Assembly: GCA_963204725.1 (NCBI GenBank)
Contig: CAUJHH010000073.1
Coordinates: 1 to 63,758 of the forward strand
Origin: Planctomycetota bacterium
Lineage (GTDB): Bacteria; Planctomycetota; Phycisphaerae; Phycisphaerales; UBA1924
Direction of reading: 5' to 3'
Length of the DNA: 63,758 nucleotides
The notes under the pieces were generated by a model. The model made no database searches. It was not told the origin of the DNA and saw only the letters and a program-made list of their open reading frames with translations. Of the stretch, positions 37,876 through 46,797 are shown in pieces (within the stretch, counting starts at the first letter, position 1; each line of letters opens with the position of its first letter). Both the position numbers and the translations under genes were made by a program.

Positions 37876-40800
37876 CTACGGCTCGATGTCGCCGAGCATG
37901 GCGGACCACTTCTTGATCGCCCGCTCATCGCCCGCCGCCCGCGCACAGGCGAGAGCATCCCGAACATGCATGTTCCTCCATGGATAGCCCTTGGCGTCCT
38001 CGAACCCGGCGTTCCAACCCGCCTCAATGAGCGGGCCGGCCTCGGCGAATCGGCCGAGCACACACAGCACATGGGCTCGCGCGAGCTGGGCCCCCATCAA
38101 CTGGTCGCGAGGCGTGGAACGCGAGCTCATCGCCGCTCGCAGTGCTCGCTCGGACCGTCTGTCTGCCTCGGCCAGAACATCCTCAAAGCCCGGGATCGAG
38201 GGTGTGCCCGTCCGACTCAGCTCGGCAAGAGAGATGGAGATGTAGGCGTCGATCGTCGCAACCACATGGTGGTCCTCGCCGAGCGCGCGCTCAAAGAGGC
38301 TGCGTGCAATCAGTCCCTCCTCCACGGCCTCGGCGTGCGACCCCTGCAGCCCGAGAAACCACGCCACGTATCGGTGGCTGTTGCCGATGAGCAGCGGATC
38401 CCGCGCCGCCACGGGAACATCGGAACGAATCTTCACCACCCGACGCGCCAATTCGATCGCCTTCGCCGTCTGACCCTCAACCGCCAGATCGAGGGCGGCC
38501 GACTCAAGGCAGGCCAGCAGGGAAGGGTCGTCGGGGCCGAAGAGCGCCGAGAGCACATCCGCCGCGAGGAGCGCGGCATCGATCTTGAGGCCCGTGAGCC
38601 CCTCGCTCTCCGCAGCTCGCATCTGGAGCAGATACACCTGTGCCACCGATTGGTCCCGCTCGCCCAGAAGAATGCGATGCAAAGCCGCAAGCTTGCCGAG
38701 CGCAACCGAGCGACCGGTCGGGACCGGTGCCGCCGCAGTCCCGACATTGCTGAGCGCCATCAGAGCCAAGTCCGCGCGGACCAGCGCTGCTGCCCGAGCC
38801 GTCGGGATGTCCCACGCGCGAGCGACGTCGCGAGCCAGCGCACAATCCGGTGAGAGCTCGATGAGTTCAGCTGCATCCGCCAGCGACGCGAGCACATCGG
38901 GCGACGCGGGAGCAAGAGATCGCATGCGCCCGCACAGCGCGTCTCTGAGCATCGGTTCCGCCGCGGCGATGTCGTGCGCGTGAAGCCGAACCCTCGCAAT
39001 GAGCGCGGACATTGATGCCGCTGCGCCCCTCGAATCGCCCGCGTCGCTCGACCGCAGCGATGCGAGGGCTTCGTGGGCCTCTCGCTCCGCGTCGACTTCC
39101 CGATCCATCGCCATGAGCACCTGTGCGAGGAGCGCGCGAGATGCCGCCGATTCGGCGCTGGCTCCGCCGAGGAGCTTTACTCGCATCGCCAGCGCCTGCC
39201 TCACCATGCGCTCGGCTTCGGCGTATCGCTTTCGGACCAGCAGGATCGCGCCGAGTTCATGCATCGACGCCGCGATCTCCGGGTGCTCTGAGCCGTGCTC
39301 GGCTCGCAGCCGCTCGAGCCCGGTGCGGAGCGAGACCTCCGCGTACTGGACCTGCGCCAGCGCTCTCCCCGATGAGATATCGGTGTACACACGCCCCCAG
39401 AGGCGGCGCAGCGCCTGATCCACGTCGGGCTCCTCGGCGAACGCACCGGTCTCAAGCCGGAAGTACACGCGATCCAGACCGGCGCCGAGTTCTCTGGCCA
39501 GTTCGGGTCGTGACGGATCGTCAACCGGCAGGACCTCTCGGAGCAGCTCCGTCACCGCTCTCGCCCGAACCTGCTCCTTGTGGGCCATGTCACGGTCGAG
39601 CCGGGCCCGACGCGATGCCGCAGCCGCGCCAGCCATGCTGAACCCGACAGTGACGCAGGCGATCACGATGAACGATGCCGCGATGGCGGCAGTGAACAGG
39701 CGAGCGCGATTGACCGCGATCGCCTTGCGCAGCAGGTACCACCCCGATCCGCTCCGAGCATCCACCGGAATCCCCGACAGGTAGCGATCGATGTCGCGGG
39801 CCAGGCTCGCCGCGGACTGGTATCGCTCGGACTTGTTCTTCCGCAGAGCCTTCAGGATCACCGCTTCGAGATCGGCGTTGATCGAGGGGAGCACCTTGCT
39901 CGGAGGTTCGGGCGGGGTGTGCTGGATCGTCCGGATGATCTCGAAGATCGTGCCGCCCACGTCATAGGGCATGGCGTTGCAGACCAGTTGATACAGGATC
40001 ACGCCCAGGGAGTAGACATCCGTGAGGGCGTCCACTTCGTCCGTGTTCCCCGAGGTCTGTTCGGGCGATGCGTACGCGGGCGTGCCGGCGAACTCGCCGG
40101 TGACTGTGACGCGGATCGCGCCGGCGCGTGCGATCCCGAAGTCGATGACAACGGGCCGTCCCTCCGGCGTCACCAGGATGTTGTCCGGCTTGAGATCCCG
40201 GTGGATCACACCGTTCAGGTGCGCATGATGGATGCCACTGCACACCGCAACGAACACGCCCAGAAGCGATCGGACCCTCGCCTGCTGCGTCACGCCGGAG
40301 GGCTGCCACGCATCGAGCGGGAGCCCCTCAATGAACTCCATCACGACCGCGATCGACCCGTCAAGGAGCGTACGAGACTCATACACCGTCACCAGATTCG
40401 GATGCCGGAGGAGCGCAGTGATCTCCGCCTCCCGCTCCGCGCGCAGACGCTGCCGGGCGGAGACATCACGCGACGTCGAGAGCGTCTTGATCGCCACGGT
40501 TCGTGACGTCGCCTCCTGCACAGCTCTGTACACGACTCCCTGTGCTCCCGCATTGATGATCGACACGAACCGGTAGCCCGGCACGCGAGGCGTGTCCTGT
40601 GGCAGCTTTCCAGACGTGAACAGCGATCGCATCCGGGAAACGAACGAGGCGTCCTCCCGTGCCTCTCGAATCCGCTCGCGGCAGCGAGCGCACGATCGAA
40701 CGTGCTCGGCGACCGTCGGATCGTGCGCGTCGGCCTCATCCACCGCGAGACGCTCAATGATCTCGGTGCTGGGACAGGAAGCGGTTTCGTCGGGGATCAC
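37876..40800 (-). CDS. Ser/Thr protein kinase with anti-sigma-like zinc motif and helical repeats
   Basis: Protein of 974 residues. Residues 33-40 carry H-x3-C-x2-C (EHVRSCARC), the zinc motif of anti-sigma factors. A Hanks-type kinase domain follows (about 75-340): glycine loop AGAQGVVYRAV, VAIK lysine, VIHRDLKPDNIL and VIDFGIARAG, plus ASPEQTSG, all intact. One membrane segment lies at about 365-385 (FTAAIAASFIVIACVTVGFS). The C-terminal 560 residues are Ala/Leu/Arg-rich helical repeats of TPR type (for example AEAERMVRQALAM, LARAHVLCVLGRFAEAGPLI). The GTG at 40800 has AGAGG 9 nt upstream and follows the sigma stop by one base; a TTG at 40818 is possible. It probably controls the adjacent ECF sigma factor. 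Confidence 0.9.
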   Translation of the reverse strand: MIPDETASCPSTEIIERLAVDEADAHDPTVAEHVRSCARCRERIREAREDASFVSRMRSLFTSGKLPQDTPRVPGYRFVSIINAGAQGVVYRAVQEATSRTVAIKTLSTSRDVSARQRLRAEREAEITALLRHPNLVTVYESRTLLDGSIAVVMEFIEGLPLDAWQPSGVTQQARVRSLLGVFVAVCSGIHHAHLNGVIHRDLKPDNILVTPEGRPVVIDFGIARAGAIRVTVTGEFAGTPAYASPEQTSGNTDEVDALTDVYSLGVILYQLVCNAMPYDVGGTIFEIIRTIQHTPPEPPSKVLPSINADLEAVILKALRKNKSERYQSAASLARDIDRYLSGIPVDARSGSGWYLLRKAIAVNRARLFTAAIAASFIVIACVTVGFSMAGAAAASRRARLDRDMAHKEQVRARAVTELLREVLPVDDPSRPELARELGAGLDRVYFRLETGAFAEEPDVDQALRRLWGRVYTDISSGRALAQVQYAEVSLRTGLERLRAEHGSEHPEIAASMHELGAILLVRKRYAEAERMVRQALAMRVKLLGGASAESAASRALLAQVLMAMDREVDAEREAHEALASLRSSDAGDSRGAAASMSALIARVRLHAHDIAAAEPMLRDALCGRMRSLAPASPDVLASLADAAELIELSPDCALARDVARAWDIPTARAAALVRADLALMALSNVGTAAAPVPTGRSVALGKLAALHRILLGERDQSVAQVYLLQMRAAESEGLTGLKIDAALLAADVLSALFGPDDPSLLACLESAALDLAVEGQTAKAIELARRVVKIRSDVPVAARDPLLIGNSHRYVAWFLGLQGSHAEAVEEGLIARSLFERALGEDHHVVATIDAYISISLAELSRTGTPSIPGFEDVLAEADRRSERALRAAMSSRSTPRDQLMGAQLARAHVLCVLGRFAEAGPLIEAGWNAGFEDAKGYPWRNMHVRDALACARAAGDERAIKKWSAMLGDIEP

Positions 40801-40801
40801 G

Positions 40802-41416
40802 TCAGGTGTCCTCTTCAAACGCGCTGGTGAGTTGCTCCACCACGACCCGCAGCCGCTTCGTCACACGGGTGCGCGCGACATACACCTGATCCACCGTCAT
40901 CGAACACTGGGCCGCCGCCTCTCGCGCCGGCACGGCCCGGATCGCCGCCAACTCAAACGCCAGGAGCGTTCTGTCGTCGAATGACGACTCGTCGCGGAGC
41001 ATGTCCATCGCACGCGACAGGATCGCCCGGTCCCGCTCGTCGGCCCAGATCGAGCGCAGTGTCGGCTCGTCCGGAGTCTCTTCCATCAGCGAGGGGTCGG
41101 TCGGGCCCGCTCTGCGAGACTCCCGATGCACCTTCAACGCGGTCCGATGCGCGATGCCGAGTATCCACGAGCTCAACCGCCCCTTCGAGCGATCGTACTT
41201 GTTCTCGCGATACGCGCGAACGAACTCGGCGAGCGTGCGCTGAGAGACCTCGTCCGCGTCCGCGTCAGAAAGCCCGAGGCGGCGGGCCAGCCCGGCGATC
41301 ACCGGCCGATAGCGTGAGTCGATCTGAGCCCACGCCGGCTCGTTACCCCGATCGTGGAGCGCGTCGAGCAGACGCGTCGTTGTTCGTGTTGCATAAGTAG
41401 AAGCGATCGGCTGCAC
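40802..41416 (-). CDS. ECF-type RNA polymerase sigma factor
   Basis: Protein of 204 residues. Sigma region 2 is seen in RRLGLSDADADEVSQRTLAEFVRAYRENKYDRSKGRLSSWI (about 50-90, split here for length: the key part is DADEVSQRT and GRLSSWILGIAH). Region 4 is VPAREAAAQCSMTVDQVYVA, a helix-turn-helix about 165-185. A short sigma of this kind next to a Ser/Thr kinase is a known planctomycete arrangement. The GTG at 41416 is chosen because an AGGGA Shine-Dalgarno and a TATACT box lie upstream; longer in-frame starts would overlap that promoter. Its stop is one base before the kinase start. Confidence 0.88.
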   Translation of the reverse strand: MQPIASTYATRTTTRLLDALHDRGNEPAWAQIDSRYRPVIAGLARRLGLSDADADEVSQRTLAEFVRAYRENKYDRSKGRLSSWILGIAHRTALKVHRESRRAGPTDPSLMEETPDEPTLRSIWADERDRAILSRAMDMLRDESSFDDRTLLAFELAAIRAVPAREAAAQCSMTVDQVYVARTRVTKRLRVVVEQLTSAFEEDT

Positions 41417-41437
41417 CGGGTGTTTCCCTAGCCCAGC

Positions 41438-41443
41438 AGTATA
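41438..41443 (-). promoter_or_regulatory. -10 box TATACT upstream of sigma gene
   Basis: Minus-strand TATACT, 21 nt before the GTG at 41416, giving a leader of about 14 nt containing AGGGA. There is no consensus -35, so it may be recognised by an alternative or the gene's own sigma factor. Confidence 0.5.
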
Positions 41444-41490
41444 CCGTGCCGTGCGTCGATCCCGATGTACACGTGCCGACATCCGATCGT

Positions 41491-42558
41491 TCAGGGCTCG
41501 CGTCTGCCCTCTCGCGTTCGCCAGGACCACTGAAGCGAGGGGTCGATCACGGTGATCCCCGCCGTGTCGACGATCGCTCGTGCCTTCCGATCCATCAGCA
41601 GGCGCTCCTGCCGCCGACGCAGATCGTCGCGAAGCGATGCCCGCACAGACTCGATGCCGACGTTCTGGTCCGGAATCAATTCCTCCGCCAGCACGATCGC
41701 GTAATTGGGGCTGATGGCGATGACCGGGCTCAATTCTCCCGGTTGGAGTGACGCAATGGTCGTACGCACCGCAAGCGGGTAAGCCGGATCGGCCGGAGAG
41801 ATCGGTTCCAGAAGTCCTCCCGCAGAACCCGAAGAGTCGCTCGATCGATCCATCGCCAACTGGATGAAGCGAGCACGCCTCGAACCGGGGTCCATCGCCC
41901 GAAGCTCGGAAACCATCGCCGCAGCGTCGCGTTCGGTCGCAGCGAGAATCATCCGAACGCGAACGCGTGGCCCATAGCGCACGCGATACGCGAGCGCGAT
42001 ATCTGTTTCTTCAACGGTAACCTCCGACGATACCAACTTCCGAAGCGCTGCCGTCCTGCGCACCAGGAGCCCGAATCGCTCAGGCCCCAGGCCCCGAGAG
42101 CGGCGGACGGCGTCGATCAACTGCTCCGTGTCCGTGCCCGGACTGGATGCGCCAAGCGCCCTGGCAAACTCGGCTCGCTCCTGCTCAAGGTCGCTCTGCG
42201 TCAGGGCGCGGCCCGATCGCGCCAACTCGGACTCCGCGACCCTCGTGATGAGCAGATCCTCAAGCACAAGTGCGCCAGATGCTTCCGCGAGATACGGCGC
42301 AATCTGGTCCATCGTGAGCGTCTCGCCGCCGACAACCGCTGCCGGGATCCCCGCCATGCTGGACTGCGAGGAGCGGCTCGAGCCGGGTTGTGTAACGCGG
42401 ACCGTGCGTTCCGACGCCCTGAGTCCGGCGGTATCACGCTCGCTGGACAGGCCCCCTGTTCCCGACGGCGCGCTCTCGCACCCCCCAAGCCCAGCCACGA
42501 TCAGCGGGATGAGCCAACCCGTCCTCGACATCCGTCCCGATAGTGCAGTTCTCGCCAT
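41491..42558 (-). CDS. Parvulin-like peptidyl-prolyl isomerase lipoprotein
   Basis: Protein of 355 residues. The N-terminus has a lipoprotein signal ending LGGC (Cys about 27). A Ser/Thr-rich linker follows, then a SurA-like chaperone region (about 70-190, LVLEDLLITRVAESELA, QSDLEQERAEFARAL). The segment about 195-320 has the parvulin layout: YGPRVRVRMILAATERDAAA, GGLLEPISPADPAYPLAVRT and LQPGELSPVIAISPNYAIVL. Predicted role is folding of exported or outer-membrane proteins. The ATG at 42558 is supported by a TACGCT box 8 nt upstream. Divergent from the zinc-ribbon gene. Confidence 0.82.
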   Translation of the reverse strand: MARTALSGRMSRTGWLIPLIVAGLGGCESAPSGTGGLSSERDTAGLRASERTVRVTQPGSSRSSQSSMAGIPAAVVGGETLTMDQIAPYLAEASGALVLEDLLITRVAESELARSGRALTQSDLEQERAEFARALGASSPGTDTEQLIDAVRRSRGLGPERFGLLVRRTAALRKLVSSEVTVEETDIALAYRVRYGPRVRVRMILAATERDAAAMVSELRAMDPGSRRARFIQLAMDRSSDSSGSAGGLLEPISPADPAYPLAVRTTIASLQPGELSPVIAISPNYAIVLAEELIPDQNVGIESVRASLRDDLRRRQERLLMDRKARAIVDTAGITVIDPSLQWSWRTREGRREP

Positions 42559-42566
42559 GGGGGATG

Positions 42567-42572
42567 AGCGTA
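42567..42572 (-). promoter_or_regulatory. -10 box TACGCT, PPIase leaderless start
   Basis: Minus-strand TACGCT with an 8-nt C-rich spacer to the ATG at 42558. Confidence 0.45.
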
Positions 42573-42605
42573 GGGTCGCACCGCACGCAGGTCGGGCGAT
42601 CGGTG

Positions 42606-42611
42606 TAGCAT
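42606..42611 (+). promoter_or_regulatory. -10 box TAGCAT, zinc-ribbon protein leaderless start
   Basis: TAGCAT ends 6 nt before the ATG at 42618. Opposite box for the PPIase lies 33 bp away. Confidence 0.45.
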
Positions 42612-42617
42612 GCCGCC

Positions 42618-43130
42618 ATGGCGAGCGGTTCCGAACGGTTTCGTGGCATCGATGGCGGGCATGAGATGGACGAGCGGCGTGCCATGCTCTGTCCCTACTG
42701 CGGGACCTCCTCGCTCCGACACGACCGGTGCGAAACCTGTACAGGATTCTTCGACCCTCTCTCGCGTCAGGCGACGCAGAATCACATGGGGCCGTGGTAC
42801 ATACGTGACATCGAGCACCCATTCCGGCCGGGTTGCTCATACGCCGTGATGCGTGCAATGGCTCTCCGCGGGAAACTCGGGCTATCCACCGTCGTTCGCG
42901 GCCCTACAACGCGCCAGTTCTGGGAACTGGCACGCCGCGCGCCAGGGATCGCCCACGTGCTCGGCGTGTGCCATGCCTGCGGGGCAACAGCGAGCGCGGA
43001 TCAGCCCGTGTGCGTATCGTGCGGCGCTGGATTTGAGGTCGAGGCCGATCGGCAGTACCTCGGTCTCGGAGAAGTCCGCGAATTGCCGTCGCTGCCACGG
43101 ACAGAGCAATCTCGGAAAGAGTCCAAATAA
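42618..43130 (+). CDS. Uncharacterised zinc-ribbon protein
   Basis: Protein of 170 residues with two zinc-ribbon-like pairs of cysteines: CPYCGTSSLRHDRCETC at about residues 25-41, and CHACGATASADQPVCVSC at about 117-134. Between them is a conserved-looking segment PWYIRDIEHPFRPGCSYA, and VRGPTTRQFWELARRAPGIA. No enzymatic motif is visible. It could be a nucleic-acid or protein-binding adaptor. Acidic/charged C-terminus. I do not recognise a named family. Confidence 0.75.
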   Translation: MASGSERFRGIDGGHEMDERRAMLCPYCGTSSLRHDRCETCTGFFDPLSRQATQNHMGPWYIRDIEHPFRPGCSYAVMRAMALRGKLGLSTVVRGPTTRQFWELARRAPGIAHVLGVCHACGATASADQPVCVSCGAGFEVEADRQYLGLGEVRELPSLPRTEQSRKESK

Positions 43131-43135
43131 TCGGC

Positions 43136-43164
43136 TTGCACGGCTAGGGATTTTGCCCTAGAAT
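43136..43164 (+). promoter_or_regulatory. Promoter TTGCAC-N17-TAGAAT (distal)
   Basis: -35 TTGCAC at 43136-43141, 17-nt spacer, -10 TAGAAT at 43159-43164. An inverted repeat CTAGGG-N6-CCCTAG (43144-43161) overlaps the spacer and the -10, a natural operator position. Confidence 0.65.
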
Positions 43165-43229
43165 CACGATCAGGACCATGTTGTGATCGTACGTATTTTG
43201 TATGGCACAACGACGACATGAATTCCTTG

Positions 43230-43259
43230 TTGCACGAAGTGTGAGGATTCTGCTAGACT
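43230..43259 (+). promoter_or_regulatory. Promoter TTGCAC-N18-TAGACT (proximal)
   Basis: A second copy of the same architecture, 94 bp downstream, with a leader of about 64 nt to the pilin-like gene. A short inverted repeat GGGTT-TG-AACCC follows at 43261-43272. Confidence 0.6.
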
Positions 43260-43329
43260 AGGGTTTGAACCCCTCTGGAAGACATTGGAGTGGTGACCGT
43301 CATCGCGTACCAAACGCGGAGGACCGAAA

Positions 43330-44397
43330 ATGAAGGCAATGAAGTCGGACAAGCGTGCATTCACGCTGATCGAGCTCTTGGTGGTGATTGCGATCATCGC
43401 ATTGCTCATCGGCATCCTGCTTCCTGCGCTCGGCGAGGCCCGAAAGGCCGCACGCCTCGCGCTCGATCTGAACAACCAGCGCCAGCTCGGTGTCGCGTCG
43501 AACTCGTACGCCACCGATTTCCAGGACAGGAACCCCACGTTCTCCTGGCGCGTTGATCAGCCCGAGAATCCGTTTGGCTCGCCCGGCTCGCTCTTGCAGG
43601 CCGCGGCCGATCAGGCCGTGTCGATCATCAACGAGCGTGGTGGTCGCGACCTGACCCGGATCTCTGGCTGGATTCCCCACGTGCTCTACTCCCACCTGGT
43701 GCTGCAGGACTACCTCGCCTCTCGTCTCCCAGAGAAGCTCGTCGTGAGCCCCTCGGACACGCACCGGCTCGCGTGGCAGAATTGGCGCGAGTTCGGCTAC
43801 TACACGCCGAGCCCCGTCGCCGCGGCTGGCGGTGGCACCGTTGCCAACGACGAGATGCGCTGGCCATACTCCTGCTCCTATGACACGGTTGTTGCGCTCT
43901 ACGACCGTGGCCAGAGCACCAACATTCGTGCGACGTCCGGCAGCGCCGTCACTCGCCGGTTGAAGTGGGGCGGCCACAACTCGTACTTCGTCCCAGGTGA
44001 TGCGGACCTCGACGCTACCCGTGCGTCGGACGTCACGTTCCCCTCGCAGAAGGCCTTCATGCACGAGTCCGTGGACCGCTACAAGAAAATCCAGCGCTAC
44101 TACGCCTATGACGACGCGCGTCTCCCCATCCTCATGTTCGACGCCTCGTCGAGTGTCCGGATCAGCGCGGACTCCAACGACGGCTGGGACCCCAACGCCC
44201 CGACGCTCAAGAGCTCGGGAATCAACTGGTTCGATTACGCTCGCGCCCTCTACGCCAGGAACCAGTGGGAGCCCCCGACCCGCAACGGCGCGCTCATCGA
44301 CCCGAACGTCAAGGGCTACTACAAGTGGACCCGCGGCGGCCTCAAGGGCGTCGATTTCGGCGGTCGCGAGATCTACACCGGTCAGGATTTCGACTGA
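43330..44397 (+). CDS. Type IV pilin-like / pseudopilin-like protein
   Basis: Protein of 355 residues with a type III (prepilin) leader: [10 protein letters not shown] then [19 protein letters not shown], with Glu5 of the mature protein present. Ala rather than Gly is at -1. The large C-terminal domain is Tyr/Asn/Asp/Trp-rich ([38 protein letters not shown]) and has the look of the large planctomycete pilin-like surface proteins. It could form a pilus-like fibre or be a T2SS-processed surface protein. GGAGGA Shine-Dalgarno, two promoters and a terminator make this a single-gene, probably well-expressed unit. Confidence 0.87.
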   Translation: MKAMKSDKRAFTLIELLVVIAIIALLIGILLPALGEARKAARLALDLNNQRQLGVASNSYATDFQDRNPTFSWRVDQPENPFGSPGSLLQAAADQAVSIINERGGRDLTRISGWIPHVLYSHLVLQDYLASRLPEKLVVSPSDTHRLAWQNWREFGYYTPSPVAAAGGGTVANDEMRWPYSCSYDTVVALYDRGQSTNIRATSGSAVTRRLKWGGHNSYFVPGDADLDATRASDVTFPSQKAFMHESVDRYKKIQRYYAYDDARLPILMFDASSSVRISADSNDGWDPNAPTLKSSGINWFDYARALYARNQWEPPTRNGALIDPNVKGYYKWTRGGLKGVDFGGREIYTGQDFD

Positions 44398-44434
44398 TCA
44401 GAATCGCACGCACGACGTGATCAAGAGTCTCAAG

Positions 44435-44466
44435 GACCCCCGGCATCCGCCGGGGGTCTTTCGTTT
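44435..44466 (+). terminator. Rho-independent terminator after pilin-like gene
   Basis: Perfect 10-bp stem GACCCCCGGC / GCCGGGGGTC with loop ATCC, followed by TTTCGTTT. Confidence 0.9.
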
Positions 44467-44498
44467 CCCGAATCGAGAAGATCGCAGGGGAATCGCAA

Positions 44499-44504
44499 TA
44501 GACT
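44499..44504 (+). promoter_or_regulatory. -10 box TAGACT upstream of serA
   Basis: TAGACT lies 39 nt before the serA ATG, just after the pilin terminator. No consensus -35 seen. Confidence 0.35.
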
Positions 44505-44543
44505 GATGCTCACCCGCACTGCCTCACGAATCGGAGCCACACC

Positions 44544-45527
44544 ATGAACGTGCTCGTTGCCGACAAGTTCGAGAAGATCGGTCTTGAGGGGCTCGCCACC
44601 ATCGGATGCACCGTGAAGAGCGCGCCCGATGTGCCTTCCGATGGGCTCGCCGCTGGCGTGAACGACGCCCGGGCCGAGGTGCTCGTGGTTCGATCCAAGA
44701 AGGTGCCGGCGAGCGCGATCGACCAGATGAGAGGCCTTCGCCTGATCATCCGAGCAGGTGCCGGCTACGACAATATCGATCTCGCCGCCGCGGCCAAGTC
44801 GGGGATCGCCGTCGCGAACTGTCCCGGCATGAACGCGATCGCCGTGGCCGAACTCGCGATGGCGCACCTCTTGAACCTTGATCGACGCATCCCCGAGCAG
44901 ACCATCGCTGCTCGCGAGGGGCGCTGGGACAAGAAAGAGTTTGGAAAGACCGGAGTCGGCGGCGCACGCGGCCTCAAAGGCTCGACGCTCGGCGTGGTCG
45001 GTTGCGGCGCGATTGGTCGCGCCGTGATCAAGCGTGCCCTCGCATTCGACATGCGAGTAATCGCATGGAGCCGCTCGATCACGAAGGACCACGCCAAGGA
45101 CCTCGGAGCGGAGTGGGGTGGCAACGACACGCCGTCGCTCCACGCGATGGCTTCACGCTGCGACGCGATCTCGATTCACCTCCCCGGCGCGTCAGACACG
45201 AAGCACCTCATCGGGCAGGCGTTCTTCGAGAAGATGAAGCCCGGTGCCTATCTGATCAACACCTCGCGCGGCAGCGTGGTCGACGAGAGTTCGCTGCGAG
45301 AGGCGATGAAGTCCAAGGGCCTGCGGGCCGGTCTGGACGTGTACGAGAACCAGCCCGCCGAGCCGCAGGCACCTTGGGAATCGGCGACGGCCAGGATGCC
45401 CGGTGTCTCCATCTCCCACCACAGCGGAGCGGGAACCGAGCAGGCGCAGAACGCCGTCGCCGAGGAGGTGGTTCGGATTGTGCAGGTCTTCCGGGACTCC
45501 GGCCAGGTGGAGAATCGGGTCGGGTGA
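44544..45527 (+). CDS. serA: D-3-phosphoglycerate dehydrogenase-type D-2-hydroxyacid dehydrogenase
   Basis: NAD-dependent enzyme of 327 residues, oxidising 3-phosphoglycerate in serine synthesis if it is SerA, as the adjacent serC suggests. N-terminal substrate domain with LIIRAGAGYDNIDL; NAD-binding loop LGVVGCGAIGRAVI; catalytic Arg in YLINTSRGSVVDE, Glu in LDVYENQP, and His in SISHHSGAGT. It lacks the C-terminal ACT domain of the long SerA form, so serine feedback through ACT is unlikely. TAGACT at 44499 and a CGGAG Shine-Dalgarno precede it. Confidence 0.9.
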   Translation: MNVLVADKFEKIGLEGLATIGCTVKSAPDVPSDGLAAGVNDARAEVLVVRSKKVPASAIDQMRGLRLIIRAGAGYDNIDLAAAAKSGIAVANCPGMNAIAVAELAMAHLLNLDRRIPEQTIAAREGRWDKKEFGKTGVGGARGLKGSTLGVVGCGAIGRAVIKRALAFDMRVIAWSRSITKDHAKDLGAEWGGNDTPSLHAMASRCDAISIHLPGASDTKHLIGQAFFEKMKPGAYLINTSRGSVVDESSLREAMKSKGLRAGLDVYENQPAEPQAPWESATARMPGVSISHHSGAGTEQAQNAVAEEVVRIVQVFRDSGQVENRVG

Positions 45528-45582
45528 ATCGGTGGCGCAGCCGGGGCGTACAATCCCCCAGTCGAGTTCCAGGAGTGATGCC

Positions 45583-46770
45583 ATGACAACGATTAGCCCC
45601 GCCGGAAGCAAGCCAGCAGTCACCAAGAACGCCGCTGGCGAGCGAATCTACAACTTCTCCGCTGGCCCGGGCTGCCTGCCCGAGGCGGTGCTGCGCCAGA
45701 TCCAGGAGGACGTGTTCAACATCAGGGGGAGCGGCATCGGAATCCTTGAACACTCCCACCGCGCGAAGGTCTATGACCGCGTGCTCGCCGAGGCATTCGA
45801 GGACTTCCGCAAGATCAGCAACCTTCCGAGCAACTACCACGTGCTCTTCATGACCGGCGGCGCGACGAGCCAGAACTTCCTGGTGCCCGCCAATCTCAAG
45901 CCACAGGATCAGACCGCGGACTACCTGACCACCGGCTATTGGGCCGAGAAGAGCATCGAGCAGGCCAAGATCTACGGTCCCGTTCACGAGGCCTACTCGA
46001 GCAAGGACAAGATGCACTCGTGCATCCCGACCGACGCTCAGATCAAGTACTCCGCGAATCCCGCGTACGTGCACATGTGCTCGAACAACACGATCTTCGG
46101 AACCGAATGGCACCAGCTCGAAGGCAGCAAGAACACGTGGCGTGACCGGGTGCCGATGACGCCGGCCGGCGTACCGATCGTGTGCGACATGTCCAGCGAC
46201 ATCTACAGCCGCCCAGTCGACTTCACCAGGTACGGCATGGTCTACGCGGGTGCGCAAAAGAACCTCGGGGCCGCTGGCACCACGGTGGTCGTGATCCGCG
46301 ACGATCTCGCAGCCAAGAAGGTTCGCGAGCTCCCCGGCATGCTGCGGTACGAGACCTTTGCCAAGGACGAGAGCCGGCCGAACACGCCGCCCGTCTTTGC
46401 GATCTATGTCTGCGGTCTTGTCTTCAAATGGATCCTCTCGCAGGCCGAGGGAAGCCGGCATTGCCTGGATGTGATCCACGAGCGCAACATCCGCAAGGCC
46501 GGTCTCGTCTACGACCTGATCGACAAGAGCACGTTCTGGAAGGGCTGCGCCGAGCCCAACGCACGCAGTCTGATGAATCTCACCTTCAAAACGCCCTCGC
46601 CCGAATTGGACGAGAAGTTCTGCAAAGAGTCCGCCGCCGCAGGCCTTGACGGGATGAAGGGTCATCGCTCGGCTGGCGGCATGCGCGCCAGCATGTACAA
46701 CGCCATGCCAGAGGCCGGCTGCAAGGCCCTCGCCGAGTTCATGCGGGAGTTCGAGAGCAAGAACGGCTGA
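45583..46770 (+). CDS. serC: Phosphoserine aminotransferase
   Basis: PLP enzyme transferring an amino group from glutamate to 3-phosphohydroxypyruvate. Features: IYNFSAGPGCLPEAVL, LFMTGGATSQNFLVPANL, CSNNTIFGTEWHQL (typical SerC N-T-I-x-G), VCDMSSDIYSRPVDF with the PLP Asp, and the Schiff-base lysine in VYAGAQKNLGAAGTTV. The C-terminus has HRSAGGMRASMYNAMP, which binds the substrate phosphate. 395 residues, a normal length. ATG at 45583 with AGGAG upstream, 55 nt behind serA; a serA-serC operon. Confidence 0.95.
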   Translation: MTTISPAGSKPAVTKNAAGERIYNFSAGPGCLPEAVLRQIQEDVFNIRGSGIGILEHSHRAKVYDRVLAEAFEDFRKISNLPSNYHVLFMTGGATSQNFLVPANLKPQDQTADYLTTGYWAEKSIEQAKIYGPVHEAYSSKDKMHSCIPTDAQIKYSANPAYVHMCSNNTIFGTEWHQLEGSKNTWRDRVPMTPAGVPIVCDMSSDIYSRPVDFTRYGMVYAGAQKNLGAAGTTVVVIRDDLAAKKVRELPGMLRYETFAKDESRPNTPPVFAIYVCGLVFKWILSQAEGSRHCLDVIHERNIRKAGLVYDLIDKSTFWKGCAEPNARSLMNLTFKTPSPELDEKFCKESAAAGLDGMKGHRSAGGMRASMYNAMPEAGCKALAEFMREFESKNG

Positions 46771-46797
46771 TCACGCACGCACCGGTCGGCGAGCCAA

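Noticed and set aside
37240..38853. 537-codon plus-strand frame opposite the lipoprotein and kinase C-terminus
   Set aside because: Product is rich in Arg, His and Gly with no domain; the minus strand carries lipobox and repeat-containing genes.
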